Source: Paracyclopina nana
Taxonomy: Eukaryota; Arthropoda; Copepoda; Cyclopoida; Cyclopettidae
DNA: 64,000 nt
Reading direction: 5' to 3'
Assembly: GCA_019096065.1 (NCBI GenBank)
Contig: JAGUCH010000002.1
Span: 14,272,501-14,336,500, forward strand
Part shown: piece by piece, positions 1 through 28,797 of the stretch
Layout of the letters: each line of letters starts with the position of its first letter
Position numbering within the stretch: the stretch's first letter is position 1
The notes under the pieces: generated by a model
The model's input: only the letters and a program-made list of their open reading frames with translations
The model's database searches: none
What the model was told of the DNA's origin: nothing
Translations under genes and position numbers: made by a program

Positions 1-592
1 GCAAAGCGAATGAACCCGAATCCCTTCGAATGGCCAGTCTTGATGTCCTTCTTAACCTATGAATCAAAAGAAGAAGAAAATAGACTCAAGCGCTGTCAAA
101 ATCTTCTGTGATAATTTTACCTGAGCCATGAGGACCTCACCAAAAGGCTCAAAATACTCCCTGAGCTCAGGCTCCGTCGTCTTCCAAGGCAGGCCCAGTA
201 CAATCAAGTCGGAGCACTTGCTCTTCTCGACTCTCTTGTTTTTAGCCAAGACATTGACACTCTCATCGTTCTCATTCGACTTGCGCTTGTTGTCTTTGGG
301 CATGACACAGATGTAGACTGTTGGCCCCCATCCTGCTTCTATGCTAGGCGGGAACAATTTGCCCTCGGCCAGCCTTACACCTCGCCAGGATTTAGTCTCT
401 GGATTCCTGTCAAAAGCGAAAATGTCAAAATTGAGGCTAAAATATGTCAGAGAAGTGGACTTGCCTGTATTTGAGGCCACAGGCGTTGGGGAACTGGGCT
501 GCCAATGTGGAAATGAGTAGGGTCGTGTCATCCTCCAATGGTAGCTCAATGGCATCCTCATTGTCGTCCTCGGCCACAGTTATATAAGACAT
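1..592 (-). CDS. TARDBP: TDP-43 (TAR DNA-binding protein 43), 5' part, runs off left edge
   Basis: Nuclear RNA-binding protein that controls splicing and RNA stability. Three exons are visible: exon 1 at 465-592 (start codon at 592, protein begins [18 protein letters not shown]), exon 2 at 121-406, exon 3 from 56 to the window edge. The order matches the family: the ubiquitin-like N-terminal domain ([13 protein letters not shown], then RGVRLAEG and AGWG), a basic nuclear-localisation stretch (PKDNKRK and KNKRVEK), then the first RRM ([20 protein letters not shown], and [11 protein letters not shown] in exon 3). The second RRM and glycine-rich tail lie outside the window. Intron 2 (57-120) is GT-AG. 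Intron 1 (407-464) has a GC donor (ACAG|GCAAGT), because only that junction restores the conserved KYR-NP reading. Identity is very secure; exon ends are inferred from splice motifs and homology. Confidence 0.95.
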
Positions 593-2278
593 TCAGACAA
601 CATTCACACAATCACATCAAGGTCACAAAACTTAGCTGTCACTAGAGCATCTGCTATAGAACTGCCAAAGAGCTATAATCGATTGCCAGCCCTAATAACA
701 GACCCAACTCTCCAGAAAAGTGACAGTTTATCACACGATTTAATTCAACTCGAGCCATTTGACGCAAAATCAGCCTGGGATAATAAAGCAAACGAATTTG
801 CAGGAAGATTTGATGAGAAAATCATTAGCAAAAAACCATAATAAAATCAGGTCATAATTTGGCATGCCTCATGTTTTGTAGCACGATTTTTAGGTGATTT
901 AAGTAACAGTAAGGAGTAAGAAGTGGCAAAGCGCTCGTTGCGTCAATCCATCTAGAAAGTGACAGTCAGGGCACATTTAAGTGCATTAACGTCATCGAAG
1001 GTAAGTAAGAAATTAAGTTAAATCATGAAAAAACATGCAGCTCGATTTCAATGCGACTATCACAAAATTACAAACAAATAAAATCAACGTTGAGCAGACA
1101 GCTAGCCTTAAATTGTGTGACTCGACTGCGAGATAATGCAGCTAGCTAAGAGAGAAAAATAAATTAAATCAAAGCCTCCTTCCATATTGCCATAGTTGCA
1201 TGAAATCCATAAATGCAATGGCAGGAGTAATGAAGATATATCTTAAGTTAGATCACTATTAGCTGAAACGGAAGTAAAAGAATCTTTTTTCAATATTAAT
1301 TTATTGGCTCTTGGTGCCTGATTAATAATATTTCATTAGTAGCTTTTAAGTTTTAACATCTGGCTAGGTAAAAAGATCAATTGTAATAACAATTTTGGAT
1401 TCCTTAGATCTCAACAAAAGTTAAGTCATCATTTTCCCAACAAGATTTGAAAATGGATCTCATATGCATTCACCGAAAAACGTTGTGCTACGCTATTCCT
1501 TTGTGGCTTCTGTTTCGGGCCTCATTCCAAGAAGCCTGATGTAAAATTAGTAAGGGCTGATCTCTTAATATTGATAGTGAATGACCTATACTATTACATC
1601 GTCCCCTAAGAGAATCTAAAATCCGTGGTAGCCGATTTCGTTCAATAAAAACTAACTTACATTACAGAAGACTCACAGCAAACTAATGCTTGTCCCATAT
1701 TAACTTAATGACTCTACACCCAGTCAAATTTAACAATTAATTTGCTATTGATCAAGTACCAAGAAAGAGTTAAGTTTAGCTGACGCAATCACAATTAGCT
1801 TTTTATTTAGATGGTGCTTACCCAGAGCAAAAAAGATTAGAAAATCATTGGTGGTAGAAAAAAAGGGAAATTAAGACATCATATATCATATCGGGTAATA
1901 AGGAAAAAGCAAAGGAGCGAATATTAAAAAATCGCAGCTTGATACAATCATTGAGTGATTAATTAGCATAATTATCTTCATCATTGAGTCTGACGCTCAA
2001 AAGTCATGAGGAGTTCAAACATGCCTGAACATGTTTACTACAAGTTTTCGTACATTGCGGGCAGGCTGACAAATTTTTTCATTTGCTGGTCTTTCCTGAG
2101 AACAACGGAGGAATCATTCACAAAGAAGCTACTCCATTAAGCTATGATAAGACTTTTCTGAGATAAAAATGAAGTTCATTTGATATGAATTGAAAAGAAG
2201 AAAAAATCTTGAGCACCCATTGATTACCACACATATCAGCTACTATTTTTCCCAGATACCAAATCAAAAGAAAATTAT
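593..2278. other. Intergenic, TARDBP upstream / CPEB downstream
   Basis: AT-rich DNA of about 1.7 kb between two minus-strand genes. It should contain the TARDBP promoter at its left end and the CPEB 3' untranslated region at its right end. I see no coding exon, RNA gene or clear repeat, and no convincing TATA box next to the TARDBP start. Confidence 0.5.
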
Positions 2279-5200
2279 TTAATTCCATAAGGTAGCTTTT
2301 TTGTGAATGTCATCCCTGCTATTTCGCATAATTGGCTTGTGGTGGGGGTAATTGGTGTGCTCGGCATCCCAGCACGAGCGGCAGAAATACTTGAAGCAGA
2401 GCAAGTCTCTGCAGTAATACGGGCCCTGTCTCAAATTGCAGTGGGAGCAAATGGCATCCTCCAAATAAGGGTCTACCTGAATTTTCTTGGTGAATTTCGC
2501 CGTCTTGATCTCGATGAAAGCCGCACTGACAGCCTTCATATACGACCTAATAAAAATTTGGAATTCACACAAAGCTCACAAAAGCAGACTGAACAGCTTT
2601 TTTTACCTGGTATTGTTGAACACCACTCTCCCAGACCCAATTGGATATTTGTACTTGTCAGTGTCGATGCCCGAATAAACCACGCCTTGGAACAAATCTT
2701 GGAAAATATTAGCCAAGCCTTCGGCACTTAGCATTCCATGGAGAGCTCCCACAAAAACTGTTTTATTCGAATCTAGGCGAGCAGATGGGCAACGCACGAA
2801 AGCCGAATCGCCAATGACCCACGGAATAACCTGCATAAAGAAAGCAGGAGATAATTATAACAAAAAAAGGAGACGATAAGTAAAGCTCCAGTTGATAAGG
2901 GATTGACAAAAGATAGCATTACCTGAACTTCCTTATTGCGCATCCGTCTTGAACTGATTTTGAAGTACCAAGATCCACCACCCGAGCCGAAATCCTGAGT
3001 GCAAGCCGAGAGCAGGTTTCGAACTTGCTTCTCATGCTCAAAAATGACATACAAATAGCCCTTGGGGCTGCCGGCACAACTGTTGCCATTATCTTTGCCT
3101 GGCCACTCGATTCGGATGTTGCCAAAAGGGCGAAAGGCCTGCATCAAATTGACATCGGTGATGTCCCATGGGACACCTCCCAGAAAGACTTTGACAGAGA
3201 GCGTTTTGTTGTTGTGGCTTCGAGGTGGCAGGCTGCCTCTCCAAGTACAGGTGGCATCATAATAAGCTTTAAATTAATGACTTATTAACTTATCATCATG
3301 TTTTCTACACTACACTCATTTAGGGTTGCCAATCTTCGATTCGCAAGACGAATGTCGTGAACAACTCAATGCTTGTGACACATTGACTAGGCAAAGGACC
3401 TAACCCAAACTACTTACAACACCCAAGAATTATACATTTTCTGAAAGCGTATGTCCCAAGGGTTTATTTGGTGATAAAATAAAAATCCTGGCCTATCGCT
3501 TCCAATAACATAAATATTTAAAAAACGTTTAGCGCAAAACCGGCTCATTTTCGGGGGATAGCTAGCTTCTATGACCCCCACTAAAATTCAAAAATAAAAC
3601 TTAAGTTTCTTCATAGTAAAATCGCTAGGATGAACAGACACGGAGATATAGCTATGCTAAAAGTGGATTACTGCCAACTTGACTAATTTTGCATGGCTGC
3701 GTCCCTTTTGCCCTTGGCCGTTTGCCCTTGGCCGTTTGCCCTTGGTACTTTTGCCCATTGAACTTTTGCCCATGGAGACTTTTGCCCTTGAAACTTTTGC
3801 CCATGGACACTTTTGCCCTTAGATACTTTTGCCCTTAGGACTTTTGCCCTTGAGGACTATTGCCCTTGAGGACTATTGCCCTTGGGGACTTTTGCCCATG
3901 GGGACTTTTGCCCTTAGGGACTTTTGCCCCTGGGGACTTTTGCCCTTGGGGACTTTTGCCCTTGGGGACTTTTGCCCTTGGGGACTTTTGCCCTTGGGGA
4001 CTTTTGCCCTTGGGGACTTTTGCCCTCGGGGACCTTTGCCCTTGGGGACCTTTGCCCTTTTTGGACTTTTTTGAAGTTCTGTTACTTTGCTTTTAACCTA
4101 CAATTAGAGAATAATGAAAATTAAATCTGAATTTTGTCGGAGTGCGTGTACAAGGCCAATTGATCTACTGGACAAAGTAAAAGCAACCAATAGAAAGTCC
4201 TCATAGGCAAAAGTCCCCACAACCAGAAGACCCACAGCCAAAAGTCCCAAAAGGCCAATGTCACAAAGGGCAAAAGTTTAGGAGGGCAAAAGTTCTCAAG
4301 GGCAGAAGTCTCAAGGGCTAGAGTCCCCAAGGGCAAATGTCCCCTAGTTCAAAAGTCTCCAAGGCCAGGGCAAAAGTCCCCAAGGGCAAAAGTCCCCAAG
4401 GGCAAAAGTCCCCAGGGGCAAAAGTCCCCAAGGGCAAAAGTCCCCAAGGGCAAAAGTCCCCAGGGGCAAAAGTCCCCAAGGGCAAAAGTTCCCAAGGGCA
4501 AAAGTCCCCAAGGGCAAAAGTCCCCAAAGGCAAACGTCCCCAAGGGCAAATGTCTCAAGGGCAAATATCCTACAGGCAAAAGTTCCCAAGGGCAAAAGTC
4601 TCATGGGCAAAAGTCTCTACGGGCAAACGGCCAAGGGCAAATAGACCAAGGGCAAACAACCAAGGGCAAAAGTCCTGAGACCATTTTGCATAATAAGTTT
4701 GGTAGCAAATATCTCATTTTGAGTGCATTTTACAGACTTGCTTATGAAATAAATAAAAAGTTAGATCTTCTTTTTTCAGAGGGGGTCATTGCTATAAATA
4801 ATCTCAATAAATAATAAACTGTAGGTGCTAGACGTTTTTGAAAATTTTATGTTATGAGAAGCCATAGGCCAGGAGCTTTAAAATACTACCAAATGAACCC
4901 TAAGAACATAAGCTTTCAGAAAATGTATATTTTTTGGGTGTTGTAAAGAGTTTGGGGTAGGACCTTCTTCAAGTCAATGTGGTGAGAATTGTTGTTTACC
5001 TGCACTATTTCGATGCAATTTTGCGGCTTTTTCTAAGGTCAAACCGTCGCCGTTAGTGTTACTTGACTTGCTGCGAATGGGAGGCAGAAAAAACTCGGAC
5101 AAGTCAAGCTGAGTCTCTCCCCGATTTGGAGGCTGTGGTGATGGAGGAGAAGATTGGTAAAACGGGTCGAGTTCAGCTAAACCAATTCTCCTTTTCTCGG

Positions 5201-5981
5201 GCGAAGCGTTGATATTATCCAAGCTTTGTTGAATCTCCGCTTTCTCCGCTGCAGTAACAAAATTGTCTGTGGAGGAAAACCTTGGGCCAGAACTACTGTT
5301 CAAGCTCAAAGTTCTCTGAAATGTAGATAAGAAAATCACTACATAGCTCTATATGCTATAAATGTTGTCAAAAAATACCATGAGGTTGCAAAAGCTGTCC
5401 ATATCCAAGTTCTGGCCGAATTCTTGACTGCCGTAACTGGTGCCATACCCCACATCCGATTCGGGGCTGTAAGACCTCTGACCACCCGTCTCAAGACCCT
5501 CGGGCATTAGCCTAAATGCGGGGCGGAATGGAGAGCTGGTTTCAGTGGGCGACCTTGAGGTCGTCGAGGTCATGAGAAAGACCTCATCAAAGTTGGGATT
5601 GTACGGCGACATCGAAAGGCCACCGAGAATGGGTCCAAATTCACTGTTATTTCTTCGCTGAGGACTGCCGTAGTAATCATCGAACTTGGAGGACAAAATT
5701 TTGCCCAGTGGCGAGGACACATCGGGATACTTAAATTCACCGCACTAGAAAGTCAACCGAAAACTTAGCATTCTTAAACCGCAGGAATTAATGCGACCGA
5801 TTGATTTGGCGAAAAATAAACTTACTTGTAAAGTTTTGACGGGATTCATCGACACGGAATTGGATGAATCTTTGCGAGAAGTCAATCCCAGAAGGTCAGA
5901 CAATGAGGTGCCCTGGTCGAGGCTTTCGAGCGATAAAGTCGGCTCTTGGCAGCCTAGACTTTGCTCAATATTTGCCGACAT
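2279..5981 (-). CDS. CPEB1: Cytoplasmic polyadenylation element-binding protein, CPEB1/Orb type
   Basis: Binds U-rich elements in mRNA 3' UTRs and controls cytoplasmic polyadenylation and translation. Six exons: 5826-5981, 5379-5744, 5000-5315, 2923-3266, 2607-2830 and 2279-2546, together 1674 nt or 557 residues, close to vertebrate CPEB1. The phases agree at every junction. The N-terminal half is Ser/Pro-rich and low in conservation. RRM1 follows ([33 protein letters not shown]), then RRM2 ([36 protein letters not shown]), then the C-terminal ZZ zinc-binding region ([24 protein letters not shown]-rich tail, LMRN-like IMRN). The start at 5981 follows a purine-rich leader. Intron 3 (3267-4999) is large and holds a fold-back repeat. 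CPEB2-4 type is less likely given the RRM and ZZ wording and the overall length. Confidence 0.95.
3704..4674. repeat. Fold-back element: two inverted arrays of a 16-bp tandem repeat
   Basis: The left array (about 3704-4055) is a run of the unit CCCTTGGGGACTTTTG. The right array (about 4205-4674) is the same unit in reverse complement (CAAAAGTCCCCAAGGG). About 150 bp of unrelated sequence lies between them. Central units are almost perfect. Units towards both outer ends carry the same variants (CCCTTGGCCGTTTG on the left, CAAACGGCCAAGGG on the right), so the symmetry extends to the edges. This is the architecture of Drosophila FB-type fold-back elements. It sits in CPEB intron 3. Outer limits are approximate and I found no clear target duplication. 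Open frames over it are artefacts of the periodicity. Confidence 0.85.
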
Positions 5982-6081
5982 TTTTCTTCCTCGGATGGCC
6001 TGGATTATCGCGGATTAAAAAAACTTGAGTGCGTCAATCACCGCCGCTGCCGCCTTCAACTCACTTAGTTGAGCTTGTTTA

Positions 6082-6091
6082 TATTTATATA
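6082..6091 (-). promoter_or_regulatory. Candidate TATA box of CPEB
   Basis: Minus-strand TATATAAATA lies 101-110 bp upstream of the CPEB start codon. A start site about 25-30 bp below it would give a leader of roughly 70 nt. Position and sequence fit a core promoter, but the area is AT-rich, so chance is possible. Confidence 0.45.
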
Positions 6092-8102
6092 ATGCGGCGC
6101 ATTTCCGGTGACGCTGACTTCTAAACAAGTTGCAGGGTTACTAGTGCCTTTGAGCCGATTTCAGCAGGAATTCATCAATAAATGTCAACTTAAGTGGAGG
6201 CGAATGCACTGAGCTTAGAGAAACTGCATACTAATGGTATAAGATAAATCAAGAATTATCATTTGTAAAGTAAAGTAAAGCAGGGATATTTTCAATCATA
6301 AGACTCCTAAATAAAGCTTAGTTCACTAGATGGCAATCTGATTGTGGGAGAAAAGGTTACAAAAAGTTTTAGTTTTTACAGTATCTGTGTATTTCAAATT
6401 TTTTGGCAAAAAATTATAGTCATAAGAGTAATCTAAGTCATCAAAGTATTGTAAAAAATATGTAGGAAAAGATTTTACAAGTGCACTAAATGGTCTGAAA
6501 GGTTGACTTAGAATCAGCTAAAAAAGTTACATGAAAATACGTCCAAAGCTGTAATGAGAAAAGTTACAGATATTTTATGTAATCAAAAAGCTGAGTGAAA
6601 AGTAATTGGAAGAGTGGTCAGATAAAAGTGGTCAGAGAAAGTGGCCAGAAATGTGTTCTGAAAAGTTACAAAGTGATTGGAGAAAGTCGTCACAGAAAAG
6701 TGGTTAGAAAAACTTGCAGAGAAAGTGACAGAAAAGTACGTAGAGAAAGTGGTTAGTCAAAACTTAAAAGGGATCAGAGAAAGAAGTCAGTAGAGTGATT
6801 GATTAAGAGAAGTTAGTCACAGAGAAAAGTGGTCAAAGATAAAGGGTTTATCTGCTTAAATCCGCATCCGCAATAATTCGCACAGTGCAAATCCGATAAG
6901 TAAATTAACTCTCGGTAAAAATCCGCGTCCGCAAAGAGTTTTCTCAGTTAGGAAACTGTTACAACGTTAAATCTTATAAAATCATGCAAAGTTATGTTAA
7001 ATTACGTAAATGCGTAGATTTACTCGTGCATGATAACTTTCCTAAAACTTACAGGAAATGTCTATAAAAAATCGGAATAGTGTGAAAAGTCTGAAATGTC
7101 TTGAGTCCTCATAAATAAGATCCATAAGTCAAAAGTCCTGATATATGAAGTCCTTTTGTCATAAGCCCGGTTAGATGAAGTCCTTGAGTGAAAAGTCTGG
7201 ATGTAAAAAGTAGACTCAAAAAGACCAGGTAATACAAGTATCAATAATGATGAAACTCTAAGGCATATAAGCCCGGTTCCAACAAGGGAAATCAGCATAG
7301 TCAGGAGACGTAACTTGACTTTTTAGCAGTCAGGTCAGTGAGGTCACAGCTAGCTTGCTAATTGCTATAAGCCATTGGAGGGACAAACTTTTTCGCTAGA
7401 TGGCGCTTTTAGGGCAAGTATATTTGGAAAAACTGTCGCGCGCGAAACTTGTCACGTGATCACGAGCGGCAATTTCATTGGCTGATCAGCGGAGCCAGGT
7501 TAGAAAAATATGGTTTCCGTAATGAAAAGCTTGGAACTTTGTGTGAGTTGCGTATGGTTTTATGGCTTGAAAGGATGCCATTTTATCCGTAGATTATGTC
7601 ATATTAATAAAGTTTTCAGAATTAGTGCACCAAAAGCCAAAAAATAGCCCATTAGTGATCTCCTATGTAGTGTAGCCATGTCAAATGTACTGGGCAAAGT
7701 TGCCGGGCTAGATGGCGCATGGAATCTAGCGACTTTACGCCTTTGGCTTTATTCCTTTACAGCAAAATTAACGTCTCCGCTCAACCCACTCAATACTGAG
7801 TGCAGATCACAGATCACAAAGTTGACAGTTTCGTTCCAAAATTCTCGCCACAAGGCAATTATTTTAAACGTGGCTGTAGCCATTTAAGAAAAGTTCTCTT
7901 GTTTATTTGTATAACTAAAAATCATTGCATTTTACATCAATTGATAAATGATAATAATTCAAAAATCACAACTGTCCTTTCATTGCAATCATCAAGTGCT
8001 TTCTGTTTATCACATGTTACACAATTTATCATACACAGTAGTAGACTAGCAAGTCGAAGTCATATGGAATGTAATAGATTACAACCTAAGTGCTCATCTT
8101 TG
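6092..8102. other. Intergenic with degenerate short tandem repeats
   Basis: No gene is recognised. Positions about 6590-6850 are built from decayed copies of an AGAAAAGTGGTCAGAGAAAG-like motif. Positions about 7080-7260 repeat an AAGTCC(T)-containing motif. The right end (7880-8102) is the probable 3' UTR of neurobeachin. Confidence 0.5.
7902..7907 (-). terminator. Poly(A) signal of neurobeachin
   Basis: AATAAA on the minus strand, about 195 nt beyond the neurobeachin stop codon at 8103. Confidence 0.5.
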
Positions 8103-24930
<16,828 letters not shown>

Positions 24931-26160
24931 GGCGGTTAATGTCGTCCAACTTTCACAGCATACTGAAACAAGATATTTGTGATGCTGGCTATATATCGGT
25001 TGGACTACTGAAAACAGCAGAAGACGAAGAGAGACTGCATCCATACAAGCACGGTGGGATCAGAGGAAAGCAGCTTTCCTCTCCTTTAAAAAACCTAACC
25101 AAGTGGAATAGTCAAAGGCCAAGTATATGTCCACTCAACTGAAGCCATTTTCGAATTAAACTCTTCAGTAACAAAGTAAACATTAAAAAGACATGCATAA
25201 TATTAGACGAAATTCAAGCTTCAAACTTATTGATGCGTGCTGATTCACCCAATACCAGACAAACTTGATTTCAATGAAGATAGCATGATGGTTGAAATTG
25301 CATTTTTAGGTACATGAATAAAGTTAGTAGAAATTACTGCAAATGGAAAACATGATTTTACAACGTGATAAGCCATAATAAGCAAACAAAGGGTGTGCAC
25401 TACATATATTGTTGCGGAAAATTGACAAAAATCCGATGGAAACAGGTAGACTAAGCATAAAAGGCTTCAATAACGAAATTTTCACTTTCAAATTCCAAAT
25501 TAATAGAGGTTCGCGGAAAAATCAGCCAAGTCTGATAAAAAATTACGATGTAAACAAAGTTGCATGGTGACCCTCTATGCTTTTGCTGAAAAATCGATAA
25601 GATCCCACCGTGGCATCTTTTCGGAAAGTCACCCTGCCTTTCTCATATATCCGGCAAAAATGGTTGAAAGTCAAAGCACCAAATGGTGTTTTGAAAGGCA
25701 TCAATTTTGTTTACCTTCTTAATTTTCTGCGAAATGTGATGACGTTACCTGTAAAGCCGCCTAAATGATCAGCGAATTGACGTAAAAATCGAAAACTGCA
25801 TTTGAACTGTGTTGTTTGCCTTTTTGGATACTAAATGAATGTACATATTACAGATAACAGCCAAAATCAATGCTTTATTTGGATTGAAAAGTCGCTTTTG
25901 CCACACTGTTGTTTTGCTTAGATTGTCACTCCTCTTTCGAGAGTGAAATGAGTCTGCCATGAAAATATATGTTCACGAAATTGAGCTGCGTAAAATGTTA
26001 ACTTTGCATTGCAGAATAAAGAATCAATTAAGAATACATATTGTATTATAGATCCAAATGAAAAATCGGTTCAGAACTCCATTTCCGATTTTCTGTGCTA
26101 TGCAGACTACCAAATCAAAATTATTAAAAATAACTTATCAATTTTAACTATGATAGACTA
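24931..26160. other. Upstream region of neurobeachin
   Basis: AT-rich DNA of 1.2 kb that must contain the promoter and leader of neurobeachin. No clear TATA box, exon or repeat is seen. Confidence 0.45.
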
Positions 26161-26631
26161 TTAATTGGGGCAACATTATTTGTCCGAAAATCTAGTTGTA
26201 AAATCTTCGAAAAGTAGAGCAGTTTTATCTCCGAAAAGTTTAGTAGTACTTTGTCCGACTAGTTATGCACAGTTGTTATTTGTCCGAACTTGCCTGGTTG
26301 TACTGTCTCCGAAATAGTTTGCGCAGTAATAAAATGTACAAACCATTCTGGTTGTACCTCCGAAATAAGATGACCAAATTCGCCTTATATGGAACTACAT
26401 CTATCATTATTACAAACCTAGGCCCAAACTGGCGCTTGTCATAAGACAAACTACTGTACATTTTTCGGAGTGAGTACGACTAGATAGATTTGGTCAAAGA
26501 TAAACCTTTTAGTCAAAGATAGTGTAATACCTGGCACTAAAAATGAGTCGGACAAAAAACAACGTGGCAATTTTTTTCGATTAAGGCAAATCTATACCAC
26601 TTTTCGGACAAAATGATGGCGCCCCAATTAA
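26161..26631. mobile_element. MITE, about 463 bp, flanked by TTAA
   Basis: Inverted ends TTGGGGCAACATTATTTGTC (26165 on) and, from the right end inward, TTGGGGCGCCATCATTTTGT (26627 back), both followed by CCGAAAA, are flanked by TTAA at 26161-26164 and 26628-26631. The inside is full of further GTCCGA/TCCGAAA words and has no transposase frame, so it is non-autonomous. TTAA suggests a piggyBac-like integration site, though a TA duplication cannot be excluded because the junction is palindromic. Confidence 0.75.
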
Positions 26632-27620
26632 TTTTGCAATTGGCCGTCAATTGCAGAATTGGCACTCCCATTGACTTTTGAGATTTAAGTATCAGACAAC
26701 CCTGACAGTAATTCGTAATTATTTTGTAAAGAAATAATTTGTAAAGAAATAAAAGCCAACTGCGAAAAAAGTTTTTCTGCTGCAGCAGGCTGAGTCAAGG
26801 TAAGGTTAGGTGATATCCTTTGGTATTGTTGCTGCACGAAACCTATAAAACAGCATCACTGTACGGTAGTTGCCACCCTAACCCAGATATGAAATTAACA
26901 ACTCGACCGCACCAAATCCATTTTTAAAATCACTTTAACATTAACATACGTTACTTGATGGTTAAATGAATTTTCAAGGCACATCAAGATTCAAAAGATT
27001 TTCAAAAAAGTTCATATGAAAATAGTGGTTTCCATGTTGATTTAGCCTTTTGCACCTCTGAAAATCCCTGTTGAAGGCCTTTTATAATTGTTACACATAC
27101 AGTCTTACCGTTAAAAATTGGACGGTACGGGAATCTAAACTTTTTGTCACAAATTCAATATATACAGGACTTTTAAATGATATCGTTGGAAAGATTGAGC
27201 CTTTTCCCATCTTTTTGTAAAAGTAGAAAAAATCGGGATATACTAAAATACGCAACATGCGCAACAAACTACTAGAATGTGCAACATGCGCAAATACTAG
27301 AATACGCAACACGCGCAACTACTAAAGTACGCAACATGTGCAATAACCATGATTTTTTTTAAAAGACATACCTTCTTCATCTTTTAAACTTGTGAAATGC
27401 ATTTTGCAGCTGGAATAAATTAATGGAATCAAAACTCTGATATTTCACAGACTAAACATGTTTATTTTTTTTTATATTTTATTACTTTTTTTATATTTTT
27501 AAAAATAATAATGATATTTTTTTAAATAATTTAAAAATTGTAACAGCTCTTAACTTACATTTCTCTGCTGACTTCTTTAGCTTTACTCAAAATTCAAAAT
27601 GATTTTGACATAAACATAAA

Positions 27621-27809
27621 AGTCAGCTACTTATTCTCATTTTGCCAAATATGTTTTTTTTAGTACAAATAAGACTATTACAAAAAAGTCAGCTGCTTAT
27701 TTACATTTTATCAATTATATTTTTTGGCAAGAATAATATTGTAAAAAAGTCAGCCGATTATTTACATTTCATCAATTATATTTTTCAGCAAGAATAAGAC
27801 TTGTTACAA
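27621..27809. repeat. Three tandem copies of a 62-66 bp AT-rich unit
   Basis: Units start AGTCAGCTACTTATT (27621), AGTCAGCTGCTTATT (27687) and AGTCAGCCGATTATT (27749). Each continues into a TTACATTT...ATCAATTATATTTTT...AGAATAA pattern. They are diverged. Confidence 0.65.
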
Positions 27810-27969
27810 ACTTAAAAGATTAAATTGAGCTGTTGCTCATGCTGAGCATTTTAGTAGGTACTAAGTTGTGCAACAAACTTGAAGTCTATGTTGTTGGCAA
27901 TAAAATCAAACAGTTATAACTTTATTATATAGATTAGATTTTTTTTCGCAAACTTTTTTGGGAAACCAC

Positions 27970-28535
27970 ACTAAGACCTAAGTTTTAATACCTACCCACT
28001 GTTTACGTTTTATTACCTAACAACAAATTTTTAATACCTAAGGCGGAGTAGCTGGAGACAACTTTGTACCTGTGTTTTAAGATCTAATGGCGTCCGTTTT
28101 ATGGGCTTATGGTGGCTATTTGATTGCATAAGGGATTTTTTAAAATTACAATTTGGATCTTTGGCTCTCAATTTAAAAGTTGAGAAATCTAAAACCCATT
28201 GTGGGACTCTGTAGAAAATCGACCTTAGAAGAATTTCGGCCTTTTTTGGCTTTTGACTTTTTCCCGTACACCCCCTTGGGGCCTTGGAAAATTGGGGTGA
28301 AGTTAGTTTGGGCTCGAAAAAGAGAAATCAGTCTGTGTAAACTAGGAACTTATAACGTGCTGTCTCTGTTAAAACATAGGGGTACTTAGATCATAGTACT
28401 CAGGTGATAAGTCTCTACAAATCTTCCATTTAGGTATAAAAACGATGCCTTTAGGTCTCAAAACAGACGCCATTAGATCTTAGTACTTAGGTATTAAAAC
28501 GGACCCCATTTTAGGTCTAAGTACTGGCACCCAAT
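27970..28535. repeat. Imperfect inverted repeat just left of the gypsy insertion
   Basis: The left side has CACTAAGACCTAAGTTTTAATACC and AAGATCTAATGGCGTCCGTTTTA. The right side has the complements TAAAACGGACCCCATTTTAGG with GTCTAAGTAC, and AAAACAGACGCCATTAGATCTT. This may be a small MITE or part of the mariner-like element. Confidence 0.4.
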
Positions 28536-28585
28536 TTCTTTTATTAAGCTGACATTTTTAATTAGCATGTATAGCCTTAGAGGAA

Positions 28586-28783
28586 TGTAGGGGTTCGAAC
28601 ACTCTGAGACCTACGCGCTACACCTTACTAACTTATAGCTTACAAGACTCCATCTTTAGTTGGAAGGATATGTCGTCGAGCTGTTCGCTCGCGCATGGTC
28701 GTTTATTTACTACTGTACAATTGTAGTGCTACCGCACGAGAGGAGGCGAGAGCGCAGGTACGCAGGCTCGGGATCCTGCTACA
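28586..28783 (-). repeat. 3' LTR (198 bp)
   Basis: TGTAG...CTACA ends. It directly follows the polypurine tract on the minus strand and carries the polyadenylation side of the element. Confidence 0.95.
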
Positions 28784-28797
28784 ATTTCCCCCTATTG
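28784..28797 (-). other. Polypurine tract
   Basis: The minus strand reads AATAGGGGGAAAT directly before the 3' LTR, the expected plus-strand primer site. It overlaps the end of the env-tail frame. Confidence 0.7.

Noticed and set aside
3829-4678. Several overlapping open frames of 66-113 codons with [15 protein letters not shown]-like repeats
   Set aside because: They come from the 16-bp repeat, which lacks stops in several frames; the same peptide appears in shifted frames and both strands.
24931-25044. Upstream in-frame Met of neurobeachin exon 1 giving a hydrophobic start
   Set aside because: The Met at 24930 has a perfect GCCATGG context, and the upstream stretch looks like leader sequence.
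27001-27350. GCGCAACATGC repeats as a CRISPR-like array
   Set aside because: Eukaryotic context, no unique spacers of fixed length; the repeats belong to transposon ends.
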